From positions 124,001 through 188,000 of the forward strand of contig JAMZAV010000445.1 in the NCBI GenBank assembly GCA_024449915.1: 64,000 bases of DNA, written 5' to 3'. The notes beneath the pieces are model-generated. The model ran no database searches. It was not told where the DNA came from and saw only the letters and a program-made list of their open reading frames with translations. Within the stretch, counting starts at the first letter, position 1, and the number at the start of each line of letters is the position of its first letter. Positions 23,170 to 34,440 of the stretch are shown in pieces. A program made the translations under genes and the position numbers. This stretch comes from Sweltsa coloradensis (lineage: Eukaryota > Arthropoda > Insecta > Plecoptera > Chloroperlidae).

Positions 23170-23640
23170 GGATTCCAGCACATTGTGAAGTGTAGGGTAA
23201 TGAGAAGGCAGAGAGGCAGCAAAATGTGCCCCTGTCAAAAGTTGTTATTCCCAATTGAAGAACTAGGTATAGGGCTTACCCCCCAGGGAAATTTATGGAT
23301 GAGAGGAAGAAGGTGAAAATGAGAAATGGTAGGCCTAGATGAAGGAAGAACCTGCCACCGACTACTTAGAGTCAACAGCAGAGAAGACAATAAGCTACAA
23401 TGCAATACATACACTCTCCAAAGGAGGCTGAATAATGTCCTGCCTTCAGGCAGCTGCGAGCATTTGGACCTGCTAGGGGAAAAACAACTAGCCTACGGTA
23501 GGCCTACACTCACTCACACTTTCCAAAGGAGGTTGAATAATCGCCAGACTCGGGGCAGCCGCGAGCATTCCAACCTCAGGGGAAAACATGACACTTATGG
23601 TAGGCCTAGGCCTACCGCCTACGAAGGGACAAGTTTCTTA
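23170..23640 (+). pseudogene. LINE RNase H remnant with tandem duplication
   Basis: At about 23170 one frame reads VLQWIPAHCEV, stop, GNEKAE, a decayed RNase H motif. Further on, about 110-bp units starting TCCAAAGGAGG (near 23416 and 23521) are duplicated. In one frame they read QRRLNNVLPSGSCEH and QRRLNNRQTRGSREH. Several stop codons make it a pseudogene. Orientation is the same as SMG1. Confidence 0.55.
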
Positions 23641-23739
23641 TAGTCGACTCCTCTCTCCTGACCTTTTTATCTGACCATAACTGACCATTTATCTTCCCTT
23701 AACACAAATGCCAGGGGGTAGAGGGACGGGGTTTGCTAC

Positions 23740-24150
23740 AAGACCAACTAGGCTAGTTTATACTAGGCCTATATATTTATAACTTATAGGGCGGAGGCCT
23801 AGGCCTAGGCCTACATTGCCCCAGGCGCCTTTGCTGTCATGGCCTAGGCCTAGGCCCCTAGGGCCTACTGATTGAGGAAAGGAGCTGGTTGAAAAAGTAA
23901 TTTGTAGACATAACGTTAAAACGTTTTGTGACCCAGGTAGGCTACACCCATTAAATAAGTTGAAATTTAGGTTTGCATTGGCATGGGCAACATTGAAGCT
24001 CAAGGCCTAGGTATTGAATAAGAAGATTGGATACCCTACAGCCCTACACAAAGGCCTAGGGCTAGGCCTAGGCCCTAGGCCTACCCATCCCAACTTGGGC
24101 CCTACCACCGTGGCCCTACCTAGGGCCTAGGGCTAGGCCTATGCCTAATG
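23740..24150. repeat. Dense cluster of AGGCCT/TAGGCCTA words
   Basis: Runs such as GCCTAGGCCTAGGCCTAC occur repeatedly, with variants GGGCCTAGGGCTAGG. The hexamer AGGCCT is its own reverse complement, so the cluster reads the same on both strands. It lies upstream of the SMG1 promoter-like stretch. Confidence 0.7.
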
Positions 24151-24289
24151 ACTGGACAATCAAAGTGAAATAGATGATCAGATTACCTCTTAATTAACTC
24201 TTCATATACTAATGAATCGTCAATTTATAGTTCAGATTGTTTGGTTAATATTTAACTACATATTTTGGGATGTTTTGTCACTTTCACAA

Positions 24290-24440
24290 CATCAAGAGAA
24301 AACCGGAAGCTGCCATATTTAAATTTGTTTTGTCTTGTTTTATTACACGATGCCCAACTGTTGCAGTTTGTAGTGTTTATTTTTCAACCGTTGTTCACCT
24401 GGTGACGCATGCGCAATGCGCAGATGTGAAGCGCAGTGGT
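24290..24440. promoter_or_regulatory. Candidate SMG1 (possibly bidirectional) promoter
   Basis: It contains AACCGGAAGCTGCCATATTT near 24300 (ETS-like CCGGAAG next to a YY1-like GCCAT core) and GCATGCGCAATGCGCAG near 24407 (NRF1-like). These motifs are typical of TATA-less housekeeping promoters, and the position, 350-500 bases before the SMG1 ATG, is suitable. A short uORF (ATG at 24453, stop by 24494) would lie in the leader. Transcription starts cannot be seen. Confidence 0.4.
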
Positions 24441-24790
24441 AATGGAAGAAAAATGGTGCTCGTGAAGAACTTCGTTGATGGTGAAATATCCTGAATTTTG
24501 GGCTCGTTATATCCTTAGATGTCAACTAATTTGTATTTCAAAAGCAGTGTTTTATAAAGGAAGTTATAAATTACACATGTTTAGGCCTAGATTTGATAAT
24601 TGGCAGTTGTGTGTAAGCATTGTTGCCCGGAGTTGAGGGTTGTCTGTTTCGAGAGGTTGGTGGATAATCCCATGCTCTAGGGCCTACCTACCTTGGCCTG
24701 CCTGGGTCAACTCGAATAGGCTAGCCTAGGCCTACTGCTAGTTTGGACTAAAAAGTAAAACCATTTCCATCGTAATGCAAGCTATAGGTA

Positions 24791-25226
24791 ATGCTAACTA
24801 ATAGTTCTGTAAATAAGCTCAAAGCTTCTAAAAGCTCAAAAGACTTCGTCAACGAGTCTGAAGGAACCCACAAGATAAAACTCTTGGACAAGAGTGGTGA
24901 GGGGGACAAAGATAACGACGACGGCGGTACAATTTCACGCAATTCTTTATCTACGAAAGCAATTTTGTCTCGAGAAAGAGCTGACAGCAGGCTGAAACCT
25001 CGAATACATTTAAGAGATGAATTTCACATTACGCAGGGAAGCTCAATGGACAGAAGAACCATACGAAGTCGCGGAGGGTTTTCGAGGAAATTTGAAAGAG
25101 AAAATGACTCTAATTCCACATCTCGTGGAAGATTTCAAGAATCGCTGAGTAGTAAACCAAATTTTTCTGATGTTTCCTCATACACTTCGAAATACAGTAA
25201 TGATGCAGAGAGCAAGTCACGAATGG
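24791..25226 (+). CDS. SMG1: SMG1 exon 1: Ser/Arg-rich N terminus
   Basis: From the ATG at 24791 it reads MLTNSSVNKLKASKSSKDFV, then charged Ser/Arg/Asp-rich sequence such as SMDRRTIRSRGGFSRKF, ending SKSRM at ATGG|GTAAGT. The low-complexity, disordered character matches the SMG1 N terminus. Phase 1 at the donor joins exon 2 to give Asp-His. The start is the first ATG in frame, but an additional upstream exon cannot be excluded. Confidence 0.75.
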
Positions 25227-25932
25227 GTAAGTATAGGCTAGGCCGCTAGCCCTAGTCTAGCAGAGTCGATAAAAAAGTTTCCCCGTTGGGGAGGTCCTCC
25301 AACTCCCTATATTGCCCTGACCCCGAGTTAATTAAAAAGTCGATTTTTGGCGTTTGGACGCTTGTGGCCTGTGCACAATTGCCCAAACGGGAAGACGCTA
25401 TGTAACGTTACGGGATTCGATGCACAACAGCCCGTGAAGTAAGCCATCGGGAACAAATAAAATAATAAGCGTGTTAATCATATTCTGTCATTTTGTTATT
25501 CTGCACATTTTTATTTAAATTATTTCGCATAGGGCCTATTACTCGCGTATAAATAAACCAGCAATCGGCTGATTTATCTTGATTCCGATTGGTTACGGCA
25601 GCGGTTCTCAACCTGTGGGGCGCGCCTCAAAATGGGGGCATGAAGCTTTGGCAGGGTGGGGCCAGGATGGACATTAAATATTCCAAATACCTAATAATGA
25701 TTCAAAAGTAGAAAAAAAATGTTAAAAATGCAAATTTTGCTCTAAAATAAGACAACCACACATGTTCTAGGTCTACATGTTCCCATCAATACCAAGGGTG
25801 TTGGGATATATTGGCAAGGGCATTTACTCCCCCCCGACCCCCGTGGATTTGCAAAATAGTCGGTTTTCAAATTGTTTTTGGTGGTTTTCTAAAGTTTCCA
25901 CTAGCTATTCAAAAACTATATTATTTCTGTCT

Positions 25933-26070
25933 TGCATTCAGCCCACTCTTTTCTTTTAATGCACCAAACGCACTCTAAATAAAACGAACTTCCCAAATTT
26001 TCGTCTGCGGCGCTACTGTTAGGGGGCTCTGCCCCTCAAATCCACCGACGTGGTCCTAGTCCTATTTCCA
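25933..26070. repeat. Repeat family B, copy 1
   Basis: CTTGCATTCAGCCCAC, then AATGCACCAAACGCACTCTAA, then TTTCGTCTGCGGCGCTACTG and a GGGGCTCTGCCCC hairpin. A close relative with the same order is at about 36640-36780 inside the hAT-type element there. Confidence 0.6.
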
Positions 26071-26099
26071 CTTTGAGCACTACAGCCTGTAGTCTACAG

Positions 26100-26853
26100 G
26101 GCCCCGATTCATGTACATTTATCCCGGGTATAAGTGGTATAAGGACGGTATAATGCAGGACATGGCGGGATAAGGCCTGGTTAAGTCTGAGCAACTCTCA
26201 TCCAATCAGAAATTTTCAATCCAACAACAAGTACAACAAATGTTTTTTCCACTGCATTCCACAGCCATGTAAATCAGCAGATTTGCAAAAGAACACTAAA
26301 AATTTGCACCATCTTTTGTTTTTCATTTTTATTTATTGACAGAAGATTGCGTGACATCATTAAAAGAAAAGAAAAGGCGTATTATTGCCGTAAATTTTGG
26401 AATAGCCTAGGACTATCATACTATTGTTCATCTGCATAAGGCTTTTAGTAATCAAAACTAGTTATTTGTGCGGGATGTGTGTCAAAACAGGGTCGTGCAG
26501 GCCTAGGGTTGCCTAGGAGAGGCCAAGGGCTTGTCAAACGTGTTATGTTAGTATTAATTTTATCTAGTCCTATAGCCTAATCGAACTTTAGGCCTACACT
26601 GTTCTATTATGAATAATTTTCTACATCTGGGCCTAGACCCGAGACGGTTTCTGATTTGTTTTATGAGAGTAATGACAACTTTTCTCGTTTTACACATAGA
26701 CGCAAAATTTAAAATGTCCGCCATCTGTTTACATATTTTCTTATCCCCGTGCGAGGCGGGATAAGTCTTCATGAATTGGATTCGGAGTTATAACCGCACT
26801 TATACCACCTAACTCTGCTTATACCGGGATAAAAATGTACATGAATCGGGGCC
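26100..26853. mobile_element. TIR element nested in the 25261 element (754 bp)
   Basis: GGCCCCGATTCATGTACATT, TTATCCCGG at the left is inverted at the right end (...CCGGGATAAAAATGTACATG, AATCGGGGCC). CAG is found on both outer sides (26097-26099, 26854-26856), a possible 3-bp target duplication. The GGGCCC-type ends and 3-bp duplication suggest PIF/Harbinger-like, but this is inference. Confidence 0.65.
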
Positions 26854-27029
26854 CAGGGGGTTAAAACATACCATGCGGCCCATGCCCCTGAAAACAAATC
26901 CTACCTATTCTCCTTCCCGATGATATTTATATATATATATATATAATCTGTGTGATTGTTGATGGATCTAGCCTACTAACAGTAAAACTACATCTCATTT
27001 ATATTAGAAGTTAATGTTTAAAAAAAAAG

Positions 27030-27232
27030 TTTTTTGTAATGTTTCGTTGACGACGAATGACGTGGGGGAACCCCTGCCCTCCCCATACGCTTGTGGCTGG
27101 TTCTGACCAGCACAGGCCTGTCCACCCCTTGTCCCCCCGCGTCATCCCTTACGTCCCTCCCTTCGTCTCGATTAGCCAAGTTGCATAAATATGAGACGTT
27201 AAGCAGTATCCAATAAATCAATCAATCAACCA
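27030..27232 (+). repeat. LINE/SINE 3' end with (AATC)n tail
   Basis: GC-rich sequence up to TATGAGACGTTAAGCAGTATC followed by AATAAATCAATCAATCAA, a microsatellite-like tail as seen on CR1/L2-type LINEs and their SINE partners. The same type of tail occurs in the insert at 18789-18848. Confidence 0.45.
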
Positions 27233-27837
27233 GTCAAAATATTAAATACCTGCAATCAAATGTGGGCAAATGTTTTGGCATAAAGCAAACTCTCTTCATT
27301 GATGAGGATATTTCTGATGCAGTGGACCTAAGCCAATAATTGGGATTGTTCAAGAATCAAGATTTGTATTTGAGTGCCAAGGGCGTAGTACTTAGGCCTA
27401 CGTCGGAAAACTGTAATGTGGCCTTGGGCCTAGGCTACACATACGTCCCCAAGTCTTAAACAAGGCATATCTCAATGTATTTCGTACAAAAATATCAGTG
27501 ACGCCTGCACAACACTTTATAGTAGGCCTACCTACAATAATAAATCAAAAGTAAATTGTTTTAAAAGGCTAGGGCCCTGGGCTAATATGATTGAAATTTA
27601 ATTGAAATTTGACGTTTCGTCTGTCATTTGTTGTTGCAGTGTCACTGCACATTGATAATCTTCTGACCGTATTCAGCGTGCAGTGCTTTAAGTAGCTTCA
27701 CATTTGAGCCGCCCACAGCGCGCAGAACGTTAAGAGTCCGTTTTGATTAGGGAGTTGGAGGACCTCTCCAACGGGGAAATTTCTTTATCGACTCTGGTAG
27801 GCCCTGCTTCCTTAGAGGTAGGCCTAGGTTAGGATAG

Positions 27838-28030
27838 CTGGGGCAAAATAAAATCATGTTTTTCGTGAAAACAAAAACATACAAAAACCTACAAAACCTT
27901 TAAGGTTGCTATTTTAAGTATAGGCCTAAAGGACTTTCGTTTAAAATAGCAACGTTAAAGTTTTTGAAGTTTTTTTTTTTTGCTACTAAAACAGCAAAAA
28001 CATAATGGTTTTATTTTGGACCCCTCCAAC
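27838..28030. repeat. Fold-back (palindromic) element, copy 1
   Basis: GGGGCAAAATAAAATCATG at the left is answered by CATAATGGTTTTATTTTGGACCCC at the right. In the middle ACCTTTAAGGTTGCTATTTTAA faces TTTAAAATAGCAACGTTAAA. The whole about 190-bp unit can fold on itself. Partial relatives lie near 29120-29200, 33000-33060 and 34445-34490. Confidence 0.6.
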
Positions 28031-29257
28031 CAAATAAGTTATGGTTAGCCTAGCCTAGGAAGTTCATGGCATTGGATAATAAACTGGGAATGAAGCCAGT
28101 TAGGACTTACTTACTAGTAGGCCCTAACATGCTAGCAATCTTTGCAAATATTTAATGAAGTGTAGTTTGTACGGTCAGCAGTACTAAATAATTATGCACT
28201 AATCTTACGGTCATCATCAGTAATATTTGGTAAAAATTCTGGATGCTAGCGCACCGAATTCCCGTTCAATTTCAGCTCGTAGTGCCAACGTTTGAAAACG
28301 AAAGGAACTGCTTCGCGCGACCACCACCCTAACCCCCTCCCCATCAAAGAAAACTAGAAATCGTCCCGTTTTTACTTAGAAATTGGAATTTTTATTCCCA
28401 CTAACCCCCTTCAAAGGAAGCTAGAAAACGTTTTAGAAACTAGGACCTACCCGTTTTTCCCCATCCCTAGTGACAATGATTATTCAATTGCTGACTGTTG
28501 TGTTTTGATAAATATGTTACAATTTGTTAAGAGGGACGCTGAACTTGGCCCAACTCAAATGTGCGCACTCAGGTGTTGATGATTTCTGCTGAACGGTTGG
28601 TAATATCATTACCAAATTTTGCATGGATGTTAATAATGTACTTTTATATTGATATCCGCAATTGGTTGCAAAAATTAAGCCTTAAAGATCCTAGGCGAGA
28701 CATAAGTCCAAGACGTGAAAAAATTGGAAATCCAAAACATGGATTCCAATTCTGGAAATTCCCACCAAACCGTTTATCTTACAATAAAACCAAACTAACC
28801 TACGCATTCACATTGATTTAAACGTTGAGATCCGGTATGCAAATTTGAGTTTACCAAATCGGTACTTGTTCATTATCGGGACCCCCCTCAATTTTTTGTT
28901 AATTGGTCCCCCCCATCGTCGTTTTTTTACTTATTTCTGTTTACAATGAATAACTACAACTTGCAAAGAGTTGAATATGACTCTGACAGTGAACTTGACT
29001 CACACGTTCAACGTTACTCAGGCGAGTACAGTCCATTGGAATTTGTAGGCCTACATGAGAGCAGTCGTCGCCTTGCAGCTGACATTGACGTTCACGGACA
29101 CCACGGAACCTTCAAATACTTTAACGTCGCTATTTTAAACGAAAGTGCTTTTCCATTGACAGTCCTTTATATTTAAAATAGCGACGTTAAAGGTTTTGTA
29201 GGTGGAGTATGTTGGCGTAGGCCGTGTCACTCCTGGCGCAAAGTATGTAGCCGGAAA

Positions 29258-30795
29258 CGGGCGTTTTAACGCACAGGCCCGGTAGGCCCGGGCCTAGGGC
29301 GCCAGATCGTCGGGGGGCGCCGCACGGCGCCCCCCGAACCCTGATAAATCTACAATACTCAAAACGTGGGGGAAAAAAATAAAAAAAATCAGTACTACCG
29401 CGATTCGATTCTATTTTACGCATACATAATATATATATGTTATTATTGTATTGTGTAGTTATTATGACATGATTGATAATATATAATTAATTTCTTCTGT
29501 CTACCATACAGAGGAAGTCACACCGTCGGGTCAGGGGGCTCTCATTCCCTAAATCTCTTCGGAACGTGTGCAGTCAAATGTTGTGATGCAGCCGAATAAT
29601 TTTTTTCCCTTGTCCAAGGCATTTACATTTCTTTTCGTGATCTATACATAGATGGGAAATACAAAATACTTCATAAATGGCTAACAGGCAAACAGTCCGT
29701 TGTTAAAAGCCTTTCTCTTACTCGATAGTCAGCACTCGGCTCGTGCCGAAGCCTACTCAATTGTCTCTGCATCTGCATTAGAGGAATTTAGTAAAGGAAG
29801 GATTCCACTGAAAAGTTAGTTGTGAGGAAAGAAGCTGAAAATATTGTAAAAGAGCTAAGACCAATGCTAAGACTGCTAGAAACAGCAATTATAGCTACAT
29901 TTTGGAATAATGTAATGGAACGATTCAATATTACTAGTAAAACACTACAATCTGTTGAGATAGATATTGGATCTGTTGTCTAGTCTTGCTAACTCTTGAG
30001 GAATATTTGAAACAAGTCCACAATAGTTATGATGTGTATTGTGTACGAACAGAAGGCGTTTGAAATGTCAGGCCTACAGGATTATGCATTTGACAGTAAG
30101 CGTAAACCTAATCGTGTAGTTCAATTCGGGGGGCTGGAATCGACAGACAATGTTTCAATGACAGGGAAAGAAAATTATAGAGTTAATACATTTATTGTAA
30201 TAATCGATTGCTTACTGACAGAATTGACAAAGCTGACAAAGCTTGATAACATGGTTTAGAAGACACTTATCCCGAAGAATGTCTCTGGTTGAATCAGTGA
30301 ATGCTATTCGTATTGGCAAATTATTAGTTGAACACAAACTCCAGTCCGTTTACTCTAATATACACATTGCAATGCCAATAAGGATGTTTACATCTACAGT
30401 GAGTGCTAACTGTCCAGGTGAACGTTCGTTTTCAACATTAATTAAAACTACTGCAGATCGACGATGGGCCTAGAGCGTCTGAATGCACTATCAATACTCG
30501 CCATAGAAAGTGATATTACAAAGAAGATTTCCTACGACCGTATAACAAAGGAGTTTGCGAAAAAAAACTCACAAGAAGTCTTTATAAAAATACCAACGCC
30601 GATAGTCGACTTCGATTCAATCATTGGTGATTGGACAAGTAATATTATCGTAGACTAAATTTATTGGTAGTCCTGAGCAGCTTAATATGATTTAAATCCG
30701 ATGCAACCCACTATTTAACGAGATCATTCAAGGGGGGGGGGGGGGCGCCGTAGAGTTTTGGGCCTATGGGCGCCAAACTTGTTAAAACGCCCCTG
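29258..30795 (+). mobile_element. hAT transposon with perfect 8-bp target duplication
   Basis: It is flanked by identical GCCGGAAA (29250-29257 and 30796-30803). The ends are inverted: CGGGCGTTTTAAC at the left, GTTAAAACGCCCCTG at the right. A second inverted GC-rich pair (GGGGGGCGCC) lies inside. It carries the degraded transposase C terminus listed separately. It is inserted in the 28861-30955 element. Confidence 0.85.
30029..30657 (+). pseudogene. Degenerate hAT transposase C terminus (ZMYM-like type)
   Basis: Successive frames give VESVNAIRIGKLLVEHKLQS, YSNIHIAMPIRMFTSTVSAN, CPGERSFSTLIKTTADRRW and, after a frameshift near 30465, GLERLNALSILAIESDITKK and ISYDRITKEFAKK. ERSFS...RLN.LSILAIE is the hAT dimerisation region. 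Upstream sequence back to about 29480 is too decayed to read. Confidence 0.75.
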
Positions 30796-31375
30796 GCCGG
30801 AAAGGATGTTTTCGAGTCTTTGTTCAAAATAATTGTGTTTTCCTGGCCTCCTGAAACTCAGATGGAGTAGATGTAGTAGTTATGATTGTCTAATGAAATG
30901 TTTTGACTGAATTTTTGAATTTTTTGAAGGGGGGTCCCGTTAATGAACAAGTACCAAAAAATCTGTAGGCCGAAGACTTACACTTTACTTGGAATAAATT
31001 CCCAAAGTTGACCAAAATAGAGTAAATTTTATTGATTTCACAATTTGTAATTCAAAATCAATAAACTAGGTAATTAAAAATATGTGAACTGGATAATCCA
31101 GCACAGATTAGATTTATTCTTTACGCCTATTAACGTTAATGTGAAATTTGATAATGGTGTTATAGGCCTAAACCGTTCACCTGGAAAAAAAATAGAAAGC
31201 TGAGCAACTAAACTTGTCTCCTTGCCAACCTCAGCGACTCCTTTTAAGAATGTTGTAAAACAAATGAAACCAAATAACTGAAAGAAAACATCACAAACAA
31301 AATATAAAATTTATCATAGGCGTACTACTATTATATATTATATTATATTATATATTAGACTTATATTACATATTT

Positions 31376-32090
31376 AAGCGAGCGAAGCGAGCGTTTCCAT
31401 TTGACTCTGCCCGAAAAAATAGTCACTGGTTTTGTTTTTTTTTTTGTTTTTTTGTTTGTTTGTTTGTTTGTATGTCTCGCCATAACGTTCGAACGGAGGC
31501 TCGGATCGAGTTGAAATTTTGACCATCCGCAAGCTTCGTTCCCGATTGAATGCCATTAGTTTTGTGGCAAAATCGTTCAAAAAGTTAAAAAGTTACATTA
31601 AAGTTAATCAAAAGTTTTTTTCAAACTAAACGGCGACAAAATCAGAGGTGGCCAAATCATTTAGAATGTCCGTCCGGTCACGAATATGTTTATTTTATTT
31701 TGATCCGATAAGTAGTGTAGATGGAAATTACATTATAACAAAAGTAACGTTACCGTGGCAACGAAAAGTCGCACGAGGTTCGCACTATGCACTGCCACCT
31801 AGAAGTAATCAAAATACTATCGAGGAAGCAGTGTATTATTTGTTACCAAATAGTTCAAATAGTTTTCCCAAAGAAATGATGTCAAGGTCCTCTAGAGATG
31901 GCGGTGGATTTTATCCGCAAAGTAAAGGTTTTCCCAAATAGGCCTTCCTTGCCAATAATAAATAATATTGGAAACATGGCCCCATGGACAGTGAACGTCG
32001 CAAATTTTAAAATTTACAAAAATTGCAATGTGGGTCTAGCTATAGTACGTGCTCGCTTATCAACGCGTCCAACTGAGCGTTTCCTAGTTA
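31376..32090. repeat. Repeat family A, copy 2
   Basis: Same blocks as 17252-18231 without the internal duplication: AAGCGAGCG start, TTTCCATTTGACTCTGCCCG, CGAACGGAGGCTCGGATCG, TAGAATGTCCGTCCGG, GATCCGATAAGTAGTGTAG, and the end CAACGCGTCCAACTGAGCG...CCTAGTT. The start has an extra AAGCGAGCG repeat. Function and class are unknown. Confidence 0.75.
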
Positions 32091-32999
32091 TCAAATCAAG
32101 TCCTTTCTCCAAAGTCAATCAGCTTGCACCCTAGCCTAGTTTAGGCCTACTCATCAAACGACGGGGACTACTGGATAATGTAGCTTGCGACTTGCCTAAC
32201 TGTGATCTTTGTGGAAAAGTAGCTATAGTAGGCGTACTGCTGGTGTTTGCAAACGAATGCAAAAAGCGCTAGGCCTATATGGATTATTCTTGCATCGTGG
32301 ATAACCTTTACGTGCTGCACTGGAACAGGCGAGCTCTCTGCTATGCCCGATGTTTCGAATATTATACTAGTCGATATAAGGGGTGGACAAATCCACCAAA
32401 AAGTTAGGGGGCCAGGAGTATCGCAGTGTAGACGGGATCTGAGGCGAAGCGCCAGCTGCCGGAGGCAAATTCGTTGAAGGCGCAAATTTTTTTAGTATTG
32501 CGTAACGTTTGATTGCCTTAAACGCGATTTAAAGCAAATTTTTATCAATAATAAGTAAGAACTTGTGGAAGTAGCTAGTTAATATTGCATTGATAAATGA
32601 AAAACACTCACCAATATAGCCTAATGCTGCAAGGTGTTTGTCAATTTTTTTAAAAAACTTTTTGATGATCTAGGGGCCAGCATGAAATTTTTACTCGCCC
32701 AGGCGAGCGGTAATTGTCCACCCCTGGTCGATATTATAGTTATTAAATAAGGCTAGGCTACTTACCCAATTGGTCTTTATGCATATTGAATTGCACTTGT
32801 GATGCCAAAGATTTATTACATTTAGATTTCAGGTTAGGAATTCTTCAATACGGTACATGTAAAAACAACAATGATTTTGTCAAAGGTCGGATATATTTTG
32901 AAAGTCTGATGATCTTGGAATTATATTGTTGGATTTTATTACTATAACTTTAGGCCTATGTTTGTATGTGTAGGCTAAGGAACCTCTTTGGTTAGCGGG

Positions 33000-33060
33000 G
33001 CCCAAAATAAAATCATGTTTTTGCTGTTTCATTAACAAAAATGATTACAAAACCTTTAAC
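33000..33060. repeat. Fold-back element copy 3, left part
   Basis: GGGGCCCAAAATAAAATCATG, TTTTTGCTGTTT and ACAAAACCTTTAAC match the left half of the 27838 element. The right part resumes at about 34445-34490 (TTTAAAATAGAAACGTAAAGG), so the SINE, LINE and MITE between them were inserted into it. Confidence 0.45.
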
Positions 33061-33063
33061 ATT

Positions 33064-33514
33064 TTTTTTGGCTCGTTGATCTTGTGGTTAGCGTCTCTGC
33101 TACCAATGCAGAAGGTAGGGCCTACAGGGTTCAATTCCCGCTATAGTCAGAAATTTTTAAACTTCTGATTTGGACTTGGAGTCCGTCAGTTCTTGGGTTA
33201 TGAATTTGTATATCTAGGCCTAGTGACTTTGGAGCTGTCCTAGGAACGAGGCACATAATTTCAGAGTTGTTCTGAATCGGCCTTGTTGATGCTGGTGTTG
33301 ATCCGCGGGTGTTCGCACTGTCCATACCACTGATTGCTATATTTCCTATTAAAAATATCTATCTTGGTTGGTTATCGCTCACTCGTCGATTGCGTCGTGG
33401 CCTACAGGGTTTTGCTTTGGTTTAATGTCCCCCACTAAAAATCAGTTATGAGTTATGACTGACTGAGTGAGTAGACTCTGTAAACACAAATTTTATTTAC
33501 CGGTATTTATTTTT

Positions 33515-33611
<97 letters not shown>
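33064..33611 (+). mobile_element. tRNA-type SINE with (AAT)n tail
   Basis: The head GGCTCGTTGATCTTGTGGTTA...CAGGGTTCAATTCCC has tRNA-like A and B boxes (B box GGTTCAATTCC near 33129). The body near 33385-33480 matches the fragment at 1405-1585. It ends with about 30 TAA units (33519-33611), which may be its own expanded tail or that of the adjoining minus-strand LINE. Confidence 0.6.
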
Positions 33612-33613
<2 letters not shown>

Positions 33614-34440
33614 TCACTTCCAACTATGTCTGGTTGAGTGGTGGTTTTCCACCATTATCTAGGGCATGAAACTGAAGATACTAAGCTTGCCAGACTCAGT
33701 GTTTCTTCCTCGTTAGGGCTGTGAACGGGTACCCGCCCGTCGATAATAGCCCGGTTAATGAAATGAGTCGTCGGGTACTCGTTTGACTGTTTTTCGTCTC
33801 AAATTCCGGTCAACTAACGCTGCCACCGGTCAGTCTTTCACTCGTCAGTAAGCAGCGGCGGCAAGTAATTCGTCATTAATAAGCGCTTTAATTTGTCTGT
33901 GTCGAGCTCGAGTGAGTGACGTCACCTAAACGCTGCGCGCGCACCACTAGTCATCGTAATCGGCTGATAGGCCTAAGTGACTGGCGGAGAATTTATGCAT
34001 TTTGGCAATACCAGTTCCTTCTGAAAGTGCGTTTGCAACGAAGCGTTTTATCTCTTGCGCCCGAGACCGTCGACATGTTCTCGTTCATGTGAGGGGAGGC
34101 ATTTTTACTAATTTGCACAGCCCTATTCCTCATCATGTTCTCCTTCCTCTCCACCAATTTACTCCACTCTCTTCGGTCCTCCCACAGCTTTACTTTTGCC
34201 ACATGCTCCCACACTTCATCTCGTTTTCCAACGTCTTCTTGAATTAATCTTTCCCATTTCTCTCTTGACCTTCCTACTTTTCTTTTCCCCCTCCTATGCC
34301 GCTTCAATTTCTCGTCTTGGAATCCTCTCCCTACCCATCCTGTTCATATGTCCAAATCATCTTAGATGTTCTCTTCCTAGTTTAAACCTCAAATCTCTCT
34401 TAAATAACATTTCTATTTTTTGTGAAACTCCTTTTTAGTT
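33612..34440 (-). pseudogene. LINE C-terminal fragment, minus strand
   Basis: From 34307 downward it reads MKRHRRGKRKVGRSREKWER, LIQEDVGKRDEVWEHVAKVK, LWEDRREWSKLVERKENMM, the charged C-terminal tail of LINE polyproteins. It is interrupted at 34125 by the hAT-type MITE, beyond which the 3' flank (33612-33713) continues. It is 5'-truncated. Confidence 0.65.
33714..34125. mobile_element. hAT-type MITE (412 bp)
   Basis: The ends TAGGGCTGTG and CACAGCCCTA are perfect inverted copies. Flanks TTCCTCGT (33706-33713) and TTCCTCAT (34126-34133) match at 7 of 8. Subterminal GGGTACCCGCCCG words are shared in kind with 21058-21859. It lies inside the LINE fragment. Confidence 0.75.

Larger units (their letters stand above)
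22163..24790. other. Intergenic region between divergent KLHL and SMG1
   Basis: About 2.6 kb between the two presumed 5' ends. It holds a LINE RNase H remnant (23170-23640), a dense AGGCCTA cluster (23740-24150) and a promoter-like stretch (24290-24440). No further gene is supported. Confidence 0.6.
25261..27796. mobile_element. Long-TIR DNA element (2.5 kb) in SMG1 intron 1
   Basis: The ends are inverted over about 50 bp: CAGAGTCGATAAAAAAGTTT, CCCCGTTGGGGAGGTCCTCC, AACTCCCTA at 25261, and the inverse, ending ...TTATCGACTCTG, at 27796. It begins only 34 bases after the exon 1 splice site. No target duplication is obvious, so superfamily is unknown. It contains the element at 26100-26853 and probably a LINE/SINE tail at 27030-27232. 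Confidence 0.65.
28861..30955. mobile_element. TIR element (2.1 kb) interrupted by other insertions
   Basis: GGTACTTGTTCATTATCGGG, ACCCCCCTC at 28861 is inverted at the right end (GGGGGGTCCCGTTAATGAAC, AAGTACC to 30955). Inside are a short ORF at 28946-29176 of unknown nature, a fold-back relative (29120-29200) and the certified hAT element 29258-30795. The target duplication is not clear. Confidence 0.6.

Noticed and set aside
33519..33611. (TAA)n array as a regulatory or structural element
   Set aside because: A plain trinucleotide microsatellite adjoining a SINE/LINE end; no further structure.
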